A stretch of DNA of 18,142 bases. Source: JBMZCV01 sp049613665 (GTDB lineage Bacteria > Bacteroidota > Bacteroidia > Chitinophagales > UBA2359). The notes below the pieces were generated by a model, which saw only the letters and a program-made list of their open reading frames with translations, did not search any database and had not been told where the DNA came from. This document shows, in pieces, positions 1-7,386 of the stretch. Every line of letters starts with the position of its first letter. The stretch's first letter is position 1. The DNA is taken from contig JBMZCV010000108.1 in NCBI GenBank assembly GCA_049613665.1, positions 1 through 18,142 on the forward strand. The letters run 5' to 3'. The position numbers and the translations under genes were made by a program.

Positions 1-37
1 TTTCAAAACAATAACATTTTGAAATAAAAAGCAAATC

Positions 38-74
38 TTAGGTGGCAGGCACTTTTAAAGTGCCTGCCACCTAA
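38..74. repeat. REP-like perfect palindrome
   Basis: This is a perfect inverted repeat with 18-bp arms around a single central T (56). The arm core is AGGTGGCAGGCACTT. It is far more GC-rich than its surroundings and would form a very stable hairpin on either strand. A second member lies at 7046-7078 and differs by one base in each arm in a way that keeps pairing. It lies about 245 bp beyond the DUF1501 stop and has no adjacent T-run, so a mobile or REP-like palindrome fits better than a dedicated terminator. Confidence 0.8.
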
Positions 75-170
75 ATCATCATAACATTTATATGAAACAA
101 TAAGTGTCCATTCTTTTTTATATTTGACTCTTTTGGCTAGAAAAATATGTCATTTCTTTCTTGTTATTGA

Positions 171-192
171 AAAAAAAGCTTTAAATGAGCTT
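171..192 (-). terminator. Weak candidate terminator for the DUF1800-DUF1501 operon
   Basis: Read on the minus strand, a 5-bp AAGCT/AGCTT stem with a 7-nt loop is followed by a run of about eight T. It lies about 125 bp past the DUF1501 stop. The stem is short, so the call is tentative, but no better hairpin with a T-run is seen closer to the gene. Confidence 0.3.
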
Positions 193-317
193 AGACATGA
201 CAGGTTTTAAAAACTTATCACATTTCAACAAAAGGCTAACATTTCTCAAAAATCTTAGAAAATTTAAATTACAGTGTACTTATTTTGCAATTACTATTTA
301 TTTTTTGTGAATGAAGT

Positions 318-2273
318 CTAATATCTAATACTATCAACACCTATTTTGCTCAAATTAGGTTGATACATATTTTCATCTAACATATCAATACTGCCATTCA
401 TATTAACATCTGCTGGTAAATAAACATTACTATTAGATAACTCTTGCAAATGTTTATTGATATCCGCAACAGTTATCGCTCCATTGGCATCAATATCACC
501 TGCACAGAGAGCAAACAAACCATTATTGAGTTCTTTTAACTGATTTTCGCCCATTGCCATGTTTGCTGCTAGTGTAAAATCATACAGTTCGTCTCCATTT
601 ATATCTATGGGATTGCGGCTAACAACGCCTAAATGATTGCGATGCCTTACTGCTACATGATACCTATTTCCTGTAAATATTCCATTAAAAACAATAGCTG
701 TTTCCATTGTTATTGGGTCACACACGCTTCCATCATTTTTCAACAAAACTGCTCGCCGTGACACTACTGAAATGCTACTTTCTAAATCTAATATTTCTAT
801 TAAAAGCCAATCTACCATATCTGTTGGAACAGTAGATATGCTTTCATTGCCGCTATAAAACCATGGGCTATTTTGATAAGGTTGATTAAAAGGCAATAGA
901 TTGCTGTTTTGTAGATATGTGTGCATATTGTTTGAATCATCGGCAGCTTCTAACCATATTTTAACACGAGCTATCACTTGTGTAATTGGCGAAATAGGGC
1001 CACATTCCATAGGAGTTAGGATAGGTAAAGTTGGAAAATTGCCCATTAAAATGGTATTAACCACATTTATATCTACCTCAAACCAATCTACAAGAATTGA
1101 AGCATAAATGGTTTTGAAGTCAAATTGTATAGGCAAATTCGTTTGTGCATCTACTGTTTCATCAATAATAGGGTTGTTGCCAAAAATAGCTGCATTGACA
1201 CAAGTGCCAAATAGAAACATAGGAGCAGCAGCACCATGGTCTGTTCCAAAGCTAGCATTAGAATAAATTCGCCTTCCAAATTCGGAATAAGTCATGCCTA
1301 TCACTCGATGTTGTAGTTGCAGTTGTCGCAAATCGCTTTGAAAAGCAGCAATGCCATCAGAGAGCCTTTCTAATAATTTAGCATGTATTCCTGTCGTTGT
1401 GTTATCTTCTTCTACTTGAGCATTGTGAGTATCAAAACCGTTTAAACTAACGACATAAATTTTGGTTTGTAAGCCACCAGAAATAAGGCGAGCTATCATT
1501 TTCAAGTTATTAGCGAAAATATCTTCGCCATAAAGAGCAGACAAGTTGCTTCCATTGTTGTAAGCTGTTTGTACTACATTTCCATAGATATTTGTTTGAT
1601 TGATGGCGATATTCAAAAACTCTAATTTTTCTTGATAACAACCTCCAATATTTTCATTTTGCACAGGAGTATCTAACTGCGAAAAAATGGTAGGGTCTTT
1701 TACCGCAAAGCTAAAATTGCCACCAACTCCTTCACAGGTTTCCGACACAGTATTGCCGATGCTCAATGCAAAAGGGTCAGTTTGTGTTTCATTAGGATAA
1801 GCATTAGGAAAGTTAGGATAAATAGTATCTAAATATCTTCCTAGCCATCCTGTACTTATGGTAGTGTAAGCATCAGAGCCTGTATTCCAAATGTCCATAG
1901 ATCGAAAATGTGATTTATTCGTATTTTCGTAACCTACTCCTTGCACAATAGCAAGTTTATTATCATTGAAAAGTTGTTGCATTCCTCCCATATTAGGATG
2001 AAATGCGATAGCCTCCGTAATAGGCAAATGATTGCTTTCAGGTATCAAAATATTGCTTCTTACTTGAGCTAGATTATCTTGTTGGTCTCTTGGAATAACA
2101 CAAGAAAGTCCATCATTGCCGCCGTTTAATTGTACTAAAACCAATATGCGGTCATTTTCGAGATTTACAGCATGAGCTAATTCTGGATTGGTAATAGCAG
2201 CAACAGGAATACCTCCTAATAGAAGTGGTACGGATAAAAGAGAACTGCTTTTTAAAAAATTTCTTCGATTCAT
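318..2273 (-). CDS. DUF1501 family protein with C-terminal dockerin-like EF-hand pair
   Basis: This 651-residue protein is of the DUF1501 family (alkaline-phosphatase/sulfatase-like fold); its biochemical role is unknown. The N-terminus has a twin-arginine-like motif (NRRNFLK, residues 2-8) and a hydrophobic stretch to about 27, suggesting export. The DUF1501 core spans about 40-420, with LNGGNDGL (49-56), GFDTHN (279-284), YSEFGRR (329-335) and GTDHGAAAP (343-351); D281, H283, D345 and H346 are plausible metal ligands by analogy. The family is usually about 400-450 residues, and here about 230 more follow. First is a module with AVRHRNHLG (541-549), a motif I associate with surface proteins of this lineage. 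Two calcium-loop sequences then follow at 593-604 and 622-633, spaced like dockerin repeats. No T9SS sorting domain is visible. It starts 5 bp after the DUF1800 stop, so the two are co-transcribed. The TAG stop overlaps a MITE-end-like sequence (303-319). Confidence 0.9.
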   Translation of the reverse strand: MNRRNFLKSSSLLSVPLLLGGIPVAAITNPELAHAVNLENDRILVLVQLNGGNDGLSCVIPRDQQDNLAQVRSNILIPESNHLPITEAIAFHPNMGGMQQLFNDNKLAIVQGVGYENTNKSHFRSMDIWNTGSDAYTTISTGWLGRYLDTIYPNFPNAYPNETQTDPFALSIGNTVSETCEGVGGNFSFAVKDPTIFSQLDTPVQNENIGGCYQEKLEFLNIAINQTNIYGNVVQTAYNNGSNLSALYGEDIFANNLKMIARLISGGLQTKIYVVSLNGFDTHNAQVEEDNTTTGIHAKLLERLSDGIAAFQSDLRQLQLQHRVIGMTYSEFGRRIYSNASFGTDHGAAAPMFLFGTCVNAAIFGNNPIIDETVDAQTNLPIQFDFKTIYASILVDWFEVDINVVNTILMGNFPTLPILTPMECGPISPITQVIARVKIWLEAADDSNNMHTYLQNSNLLPFNQPYQNSPWFYSGNESISTVPTDMVDWLLIEILDLESSISVVSRRAVLLKNDGSVCDPITMETAIVFNGIFTGNRYHVAVRHRNHLGVVSRNPIDINGDELYDFTLAANMAMGENQLKELNNGLFALCAGDIDANGAITVADINKHLQELSNSNVYLPADVNMNGSIDMLDENMYQPNLSKIGVDSIRY

Positions 2274-2278
2274 AATTT

Positions 2279-3913
2279 TTAAATTAACTGCATTTCAGGC
2301 ATTTTTAAAAGAAAAAGAAACATAGCCTCTAGCTTAGTTCTTATTGCATTTTCTTTGGCTATATCATCAGGATTGGCCAAATAGTCTGAGTATTCTACTG
2401 TCCATTCAAAATCAGGTAGGCCTGGAATAAGAATGTTTTTCAAAATATCTTTTTGTTCTTGTGATATAGGAAATGCAAAAAGTATTTGACTAAGTTGTTC
2501 TATCAATTCATTTGGTTCAGATGGATTGTCCAATTGAGCAATAACTGCTAGAGCATCTATTTTTAGGAGATGTCCACCAACTGTGATACCATTCATAAAT
2601 TGGTTGACGAAAGCATTTCGTATCAACAAGGAAGCACTATTTATCCAATATTTATAATATAATGGCTCTTGATAAAAAGCTTTCCAACCAGCTACATTAG
2701 GCAAGATGAACAAGGACATTCCATCTTTAATAGCTTTTTTATTAAGATTTCGCCAACATTGATACCGTTTAAGTAAGTTAGTTGGCATAACAATATGTAA
2801 TGAATTGACCATTTTGAAAATAAAATCAATAGGGTGTGCTATCATACAAGCTCGCAAGCTTTCTTGAAAAAAATACTCGCTTTGTAGTAAAGCTTGCAAG
2901 GCAGGCTGAACCTCATAATTATTATCTCTAAGTATTTGAGCCATTGGTGCGATAACATTTATTTCAACATCACTAGAAATATCTGAGCCAACAAACCAGA
3001 TATGCAATTGGCGACATACAAATCGAGCTGTTTCATCTTGTTGTAAGATAATATCAATTACATCTTTATATTCATTTTCATCATTGTTTTCAATAATGGC
3101 ATAATCAAACCGATGCGACAATTGTTTGGCAGTTGTATCATGTTGTTCCGCCTCATAAAAACCTGCTATAATTTCAGGATTTTCCCAATCTATACTTCGC
3201 CAGCCTGTAAAAGCTCGTGCTATTGCTATCACATCTTGCTCTGTAAAATGCGTATAATCTCCCTCTCCCGCAAGCTCTCCTTTGCCTATCGTAAAAAGTT
3301 CGAGCAATTCTCGAGCATAGTTTTCATTGGGTGCATCTTTTATATTCGTATTGCCATTGAGATATTCCAACATAGCTGGCGAAATGCTTATTTCTTCGGC
3401 AAGTGTTCTAAAGTTGCCCAAAGCGTGTTGTCTGATAGTTTGAATATAATCATAAAGATATTGCGTTTGATTAATACTAGATGCAACAAAATGATTGTGC
3501 CAAAACAAAACCATTTTTTCTCTTATCGAAATACCTCCTTCATTCATTAAACCAAACATCCAAGCATATAAAGACCTTTTTCGTGATTGATTAATGATAT
3601 TTCCTCCTCCCATGAGTAGATTATCAACCCAAGTTTGTCCATTAGGCACATTAGGGTCATCGGAAAAATCGTAATAAATAGGTGGCTCAGGCAAATCTTG
3701 AACGATAAATAATTGACTAATTGTAGCTGCCAAACCATTCTCCGTTGCTGTTTTAATTTGATGAAAAGTAGGGCCATATATGGTACGTCGGAGCAAATGA
3801 GCTGCTTCTGAAAAAGTCCAATTACCTGTATAAGGCATCAACGTATTATTTGGCTTAATATAATTATGTTTGGCTATCGGTATTACTTTTTTTAAGGCTT
3901 CTCTTCTATTCAT
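2279..3913 (-). CDS. DUF1800 family protein
   Basis: This 544-residue protein of unknown function belongs to the DUF1800 family, which is commonly encoded next to DUF1501. Family hallmarks are LLRRTIYGPT (40-49), VLFWHNHFV (135-143), NENYARELLELFTIG (196-210), AFTGW (234-238), PNVAGW (405-410) and the LKMPEMQ tail. I chose the Met at 3913 rather than the in-frame Met at 3964. The later one gives an N-terminus, MNRREALKK, that matches the MNRRNFLK start of the partner gene and sits near a twin-arginine-like position. The 17 extra residues of the longer form look like translated leader. It is the first gene of a two-gene operon with DUF1501, with a 5-bp gap. The spacer upstream carries a dispersed repeat and a solitary MITE-end-like sequence. 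The product is probably exported or periplasmic, which is inferred from the pairing and the N-terminus only. Confidence 0.88.
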   Translation of the reverse strand: MNRREALKKVIPIAKHNYIKPNNTLMPYTGNWTFSEAAHLLRRTIYGPTFHQIKTATENGLAATISQLFIVQDLPEPPIYYDFSDDPNVPNGQTWVDNLLMGGGNIINQSRKRSLYAWMFGLMNEGGISIREKMVLFWHNHFVASSINQTQYLYDYIQTIRQHALGNFRTLAEEISISPAMLEYLNGNTNIKDAPNENYARELLELFTIGKGELAGEGDYTHFTEQDVIAIARAFTGWRSIDWENPEIIAGFYEAEQHDTTAKQLSHRFDYAIIENNDENEYKDVIDIILQQDETARFVCRQLHIWFVGSDISSDVEINVIAPMAQILRDNNYEVQPALQALLQSEYFFQESLRACMIAHPIDFIFKMVNSLHIVMPTNLLKRYQCWRNLNKKAIKDGMSLFILPNVAGWKAFYQEPLYYKYWINSASLLIRNAFVNQFMNGITVGGHLLKIDALAVIAQLDNPSEPNELIEQLSQILFAFPISQEQKDILKNILIPGLPDFEWTVEYSDYLANPDDIAKENAIRTKLEAMFLFLLKMPEMQLI

Positions 3914-3967
3914 GTTTTTGCTAAAAAATTTGTTAATAGAGTTACATTTGAGTGCCAAACACAATTT

Positions 3968-4075
3968 AAGTAGTCGTTCAGAAGTTTTTGGGCATTTCAG
4001 AACAAGATAACACCTTGCTTGTCAATGCGTTAGTGATTAAACGAATACTTTATTAAATAGTATTTGGTACTTAAT
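3968..4075 (-). repeat. Diverged inverted copy of the 8507-8615 intergenic repeat
   Basis: The reverse complement of 4051-4075 matches 8507-8531 at 22 of 25 positions by eye. Further matching blocks follow in the same order: CTAACG with ATTGA (10 of 11 bases), GTGTTA, and a block ending CGACTACTTAA (reverse complement of about 3970-3986 against about 8595-8612). The segment is therefore a degenerate copy of a dispersed repeat lying upstream of the DUF1800 gene, in inverted orientation relative to the copy upstream of the PorP/SprF gene. Confidence 0.6.
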
Positions 4076-4224
4076 AAAGACAGCTATTTCCGCTTTGAAA
4101 TTACTGTGACAAAATAATGATTACTAATTATTTCGTCCTTATGTTTTTTAGATAGTCCACTTTTATGCTGTTTTTTTGTTATAAAAATGAACGTCTAAAT
4201 TGTCAGAGAACCAAAAACTATTAC

Positions 4225-4246
4225 TTATTAGACATTATTCACAAAA
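4225..4246 (+). repeat. Solitary MITE-end-like sequence
   Basis: These 22 bases are identical to 6942-6963, the ATT-flanked left end of the 175-bp MITE-like element. The 17-base end AGACATTATTCACAAAA occupies 4230-4246 and is again preceded by ATT. No full matching right end was found nearby (only a short similarity around 4278-4288), so it may be a decayed or solo end. Confidence 0.55.
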
Positions 4247-4313
4247 TTTTCAATAAAAAAAAATATTTGCTTTTTTATGAAGTCCTAAGTATTAGAAAAT
4301 GGAAGCGTAAATT

Positions 4314-4354
4314 AAAAAAAAAATGACATATCCAATAAAAGATATGTCATTTTT
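4314..4354 (-). terminator. Rho-independent terminator of the M43 metalloprotease gene
   Basis: A 14-bp perfect stem (AAAAATGACATATC at 4319-4332 against 4341-4354) encloses an 8-nt loop. On the minus strand it is followed by an unbroken run of T (the A-run at 4314-4323). It begins about 20 bp after the stop codon of the metalloprotease gene. Confidence 0.88.
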
Positions 4355-4374
4355 GCATTTTAGTTTTCTTTCTC

Positions 4375-6687
4375 TTATTCTACCACCATAATTTTCTGCT
4401 CTGCTACACTTTCGTCCATCTGCAACCGCACAAAATACAATCCTGTTTGCAAAGCTGGCAAAGGCACTTGTACCAAACGAGCTGCATCATTCACAGTTGT
4501 TTCATATACCTTTTGCCCTTGAGCATTATAAATCGACAAAGCTAGTGCTTCATTAGCATTGGCTACTTCTACATTCAGACTTTGCGAAGCCTTCAAAAGC
4601 GTAGGAAAAATATTGATGTCGTAGTTTTGCGTCAAATCAGCAACCGCAACAGGGCTATCTGTTACCGAAAAATTAACTGTAAAACTACAACCTGATAAAT
4701 CATATACTGTTACGTCATAGAAAGGAGAGTTTGGCAAACCTTCGATGCTAGTATCTGGCAAAAAACCAAATGGCCAAAAATAATTGTAAGGAGGTGTTCC
4801 ACCAGTAGCACTTACGGTTGCTACATCGCCATTTACGCTTACTGTTGCTTCCAAAAGTGCTGGCTCTGCAACCGTGTAATTCAAAACAAGACTTGTTCCT
4901 TCGGCATCTGTTACAGTTACTTCATAGTCGGCAGGTGCAAGGTTGATAAGCGATGAAAGTGTTTCGCCATTCGACCATTCGTAAGAATAAGGTTCTACTC
5001 CTCCACTCATTACCACAACAATACTTCCATCATTTGCACCATTGCAAGTCACATTTGAAGCTGCTTCTACAACACCAAATTTTGTAAACTCTTGCACAAC
5101 AGTACAACCATTTGCGTCTTTTACGCTCACACTACTATTTCCAGCAGGCAAAGCAAAAGCAGTTTCTGTTGTTTCGCCATTTGACCATTCTATATCATAA
5201 GGCAAAGTACCACCTTCAATACTTACACTCGCTGTTCCATTTTGAACCTGTGAAAGTTCCATTTCCAATGTTTCTGGCTCTGGCACAGTCACATTGATTT
5301 TATTTGTTATGCCATTAGCATCTGTTACTGTTACTTTATATGTTGTTGCTATCAAATCCGTAATTTCTTCTGTTGTGCTGCCCTCACTCCATTCATAAGT
5401 ATAAGGTTCTTCGCCACCAGCTACTTGAATATAAATAGTTCCTGTGGCATCGCCTTTGCATTTTGGCATTGTCACATTAAAGTTTGAAAGATACAACACG
5501 TCATTCTCCAAAGAAGTTTTGAAGCCTGTGCTTCCTTTTTTCGCACAAGTATTTCCTGCATTTATTGGCAAAACAGATACATAATATTGTACGAAAGCAT
5601 CAAGCGTCACTACTAAAAAGGTATCTGTCGTATAAGTTTGCACATTTGTACCATTTGTCTGATTGGTATATTGTATAGCTTCTACATAGTATTCTTCTGC
5701 ACCTTCGGCAGCTTTCCACGACAATACGATATTTTCAGGATTGACATTTTGCTGGCCAGAACCTGGATAAAATACATAAGTATCGGCAGGTTGTGCAGTA
5801 TTTGGTACCGAATTTCCAAGCAAGTCAGTTCTAACACTATATAAGTTTGCAATCATAGCTGCTTTTTGCTCTTCGCTAAATTGGCTCGTACAATTGTCTA
5901 AAGCATATGACATATAGTAGCTTTCGTCTGGCTCAACTAAAGCACCTGTTGGGTCATACAAGCTTGTAGTGTATGGACACGACCAACGAAAAGAGAGGTA
6001 GTCGGCAGGTGTATCGCAAAAGCCATCGCCAGCAGTAGCACAGTTTGAACCATCTGCAAGCTCATGTTGCCAAGACGGTGGTGGGTCTGTCAAGCCGTTG
6101 TTGGTATCATATGCACCTTCCCAGCCGCTAAATGTGTGTGGCAAGCTAAAATAGTGTCCGAGTTCGTGTGCCAAAGTGGTAGAACCTGCATCAGAGCATG
6201 ATTTTGCAACTGCCAAAGCATCGCCTCCCCAGCTAAAATAACCACAGTTTCCAGCAGGGCTATCAACGACATATACATTCACAACATTTGGCATGTTGTA
6301 TTGATTCATCATTTGTCCGCCAGCACCATAATCATGGATATAGTAGTCAGAGTTGTTGATATAGTTAAATTCTTCGGTGTGAAAAAACTGAATGCCTGAA
6401 CCAGAATATTGGTTATTGGTTTCGCAAAGCAAACGGAAGGTTTCGGAAACCGAAAAATAATTTGCTCCTGCATCTGTACCTACCAAGTGAAATTGAAGAG
6501 CGACATAGTCGATATGGTCTTCGCCTCCTGTTTTGTATTGAATAGGGTTGGCTTGATGGTTGCGTAGCCATGTTCTCATCTGCTCGCTTTCTATCGTTCC
6601 GCAAGGGCCTAAGTCTTTTGCAAAAATGCTTGAGGTGCTAATAGTCAATAAAAAAATACCGACTGCAGCTAGTAAATGCTTTTTCAT
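4375..6687 (-). CDS. M43 pappalysin-like secreted metalloprotease with SprB repeats and T9SS type A sorting domain
   Basis: This 770-residue protein is a predicted secreted zinc endopeptidase. A Sec signal peptide covers about 1-23. The catalytic domain runs to about 290 and has the metzincin motif HELGHYFSLPH (H174, E175, H178, H184), the M43-type segment GDGFCDTP (220-227) and a Met-turn candidate YYMSY with M259. A fibronectin-III-like segment (about 300-392) follows. Then come about four SprB-type repeats (about 411-460, 470-528, 545-600, 610-672) with the recurrent pattern PYxYEWSxGxT...YxVTVTDAxG. The C-terminus (about 691-770) is a type A T9SS sorting domain: INIFPT start, SIYNAQGQKVYE core, TGLYFVRL and a KIMVVE end. 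Export through the outer membrane by type IX secretion and surface attachment are inferred. It is a single-gene unit with a strong terminator; repeat elements fill its upstream spacer. The substrate is unknown. Confidence 0.93.
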   Translation of the reverse strand: MKKHLLAAVGIFLLTISTSSIFAKDLGPCGTIESEQMRTWLRNHQANPIQYKTGGEDHIDYVALQFHLVGTDAGANYFSVSETFRLLCETNNQYSGSGIQFFHTEEFNYINNSDYYIHDYGAGGQMMNQYNMPNVVNVYVVDSPAGNCGYFSWGGDALAVAKSCSDAGSTTLAHELGHYFSLPHTFSGWEGAYDTNNGLTDPPPSWQHELADGSNCATAGDGFCDTPADYLSFRWSCPYTTSLYDPTGALVEPDESYYMSYALDNCTSQFSEEQKAAMIANLYSVRTDLLGNSVPNTAQPADTYVFYPGSGQQNVNPENIVLSWKAAEGAEEYYVEAIQYTNQTNGTNVQTYTTDTFLVVTLDAFVQYYVSVLPINAGNTCAKKGSTGFKTSLENDVLYLSNFNVTMPKCKGDATGTIYIQVAGGEEPYTYEWSEGSTTEEITDLIATTYKVTVTDANGITNKINVTVPEPETLEMELSQVQNGTASVSIEGGTLPYDIEWSNGETTETAFALPAGNSSVSVKDANGCTVVQEFTKFGVVEAASNVTCNGANDGSIVVVMSGGVEPYSYEWSNGETLSSLINLAPADYEVTVTDAEGTSLVLNYTVAEPALLEATVSVNGDVATVSATGGTPPYNYFWPFGFLPDTSIEGLPNSPFYDVTVYDLSGCSFTVNFSVTDSPVAVADLTQNYDINIFPTLLKASQSLNVEVANANEALALSIYNAQGQKVYETTVNDAARLVQVPLPALQTGLYFVRLQMDESVAEQKIMVVE

Positions 6688-6946
6688 ATTTTATTTTTGA
6701 AGTGAATTGTTTTTTTATAGAGAAGTGCCTAGATAAAAATAAACTTACATCTTGTTTTTCAATGCAGTCATACGAGTGCTTGGCACTTAAAATTCATTTA
6801 ACAATGGTTTGGACATTTATACATTTTTTTATCAAAGGTTTAAACATACTATTTTTTTTAGGCTAAGGCGGCCAATATTTTCAAATTTAATGGCCTTTTG
6901 AACTGAAAAATAGTATGTTTCCCTTGCCAAAAGGTGTTCTTTTATT

Positions 6947-7121
6947 AGACATTATTCACAAAAAACCGTACATGAAAATAGAAACATGATTGGATAAATG
7001 CGAATATTACATTTGCATAATTTTAGCAAATTTTGTCGTAAAACGAGGTGGTAGGCACTTTAGAAGTGCCTACCACCTTATTCTTCTATTATTTTTTATC
7101 AAAATTTTGTGAATAAACTCT
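6947..7121. mobile_element. 175-bp MITE-like non-autonomous element
   Basis: The ends are 17-bp inverted repeats with two mismatches: AGACATTATTCACAAAA (6947-6963) and the complement of AGAGTTTATTCACAAAA (7105-7121). ATT directly flanks both sides (6944-6946 and 7122-7124), consistent with a 3-bp target duplication; TATT on both sides also permits 4 bp. Removing the element and one ATT rebuilds a sequence that aligns, with one length difference in a T-run, with the continuous copy at 8450-8480. It has no coding capacity for a transposase. It carries the palindrome 7046-7078 near its right end. The mobilising transposase is not in this window and its family is not assignable from the ends alone. 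Confidence 0.72.
7046..7078. repeat. REP-like palindrome inside the MITE
   Basis: Two 15-bp perfect arms, AGGTGGTAGGCACTT and its complement, surround a TAG loop. Compared with the palindrome at 38-74, the arms differ at one position, C to T on the left and the matching G to A on the right. Pairing is therefore preserved. Confidence 0.8.
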
Positions 7122-7304
7122 ATTCAACTGAAAATTGTTATAAAAAATGTCCGAACCATTGATTTAATAGAGTGTTAAAAAAAAGATAATAAGGCATGCT
7201 TTAAAATTACAGTATCTTGCACAAATTGTTTAGCTTTTGCTTGACATTTTTTGATATATTTACTTAACTATGGCTTTTGATGTTTTCTTTTTTCCTAAAA
7301 AAAC

Positions 7305-7356
7305 AAAAAAAGCCTTGCACAAAAGTAGTTTTTACTTTCATGCAAAGCTTTTTTTT
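7305..7356 (-). terminator. Rho-independent terminator of the PorP/SprF gene
   Basis: On the minus strand a hairpin forms between 7341-7356 and 7305-7319 (GC-containing core TGCAAAGC paired with GCCTTGCA, one mismatch), with an inner AAAGTA/TACTTT stem. It is followed by a T-run. It lies about 30 bp past the stop codon. A-runs on the other side make it potentially bidirectional. Confidence 0.8.
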
Positions 7357-7386
7357 CTAAAAAGAATGTTTTTTTTAATGTTTCTA

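Larger units (their letters stand above)
1..317. other. Non-coding left edge, downstream of the DUF1501 gene
   Basis: This AT-rich stretch has no convincing gene. It holds the 37-bp palindrome at 38-74, a weak hairpin at 171-192, and at its right border (303-319) a 17-base sequence resembling the terminal repeat of the MITE-like element at 6947-7121. Nothing else in it could be assigned. Confidence 0.6.
3914..4374. other. Intergenic spacer with repeats and a terminator
   Basis: No gene is seen. The spacer contains a diverged inverted copy of the repeat found at 8507-8615 (here 3968-4075), a solitary MITE-end-like sequence (4230-4246) and the terminator of the metalloprotease gene (4314-4354). 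The DUF1800 promoter must lie in its left part, but no clear Bacteroidota TAnnTTTG box could be picked out. Confidence 0.6.
6796..7168. repeat. Dispersed intergenic repeat, copy A (interrupted by a MITE)
   Basis: 6833-6946 is a diverged direct repeat of 8356-8468, and 7121-7167 matches 8465-8511 at 44 of 47 positions. The two parts are contiguous in the other copy. Inside is a 15-bp perfect inverted repeat, AAACATACTATTTTT at 6842-6856 and its complement at 6906-6920. Bases 6796-6818 and 7145-7168 form outer inverted ends (shared core CAATGGTT[T/C]GGACATTT), so without the insert the unit is about 195 bp with its own terminal inverted repeats. It ends about 110 bp upstream of the metalloprotease start codon. 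Confidence 0.75.
6688..7386. other. Long repeat-filled intergenic spacer
   Basis: This 699-bp spacer has no convincing gene. From left to right it contains the leader of the metalloprotease gene, a 13-bp palindromic motif AGTGCTTGGCACT (6775-6787), a repeat-family copy (6796-7168) interrupted by a MITE-like element (6947-7121), and the terminator of the PorP/SprF gene (7305-7356). The short GAAGTGCCTA at 6723-6732 resembles half of the palindrome at 7046-7078. Confidence 0.65.

Noticed and set aside
38..74. The palindrome as terminator of the DUF1501 operon
   Set aside because: It lies about 245 bp from the stop, lacks an adjacent T-run, and has a dispersed relative inside a MITE, so a repeat is the better explanation.
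3113..3550. 145-codon plus-strand open frame
   Set aside because: It lies wholly antisense to the DUF1800 gene, whose family motifs are intact across it. Its translation has no recognisable domain and an atypical composition.
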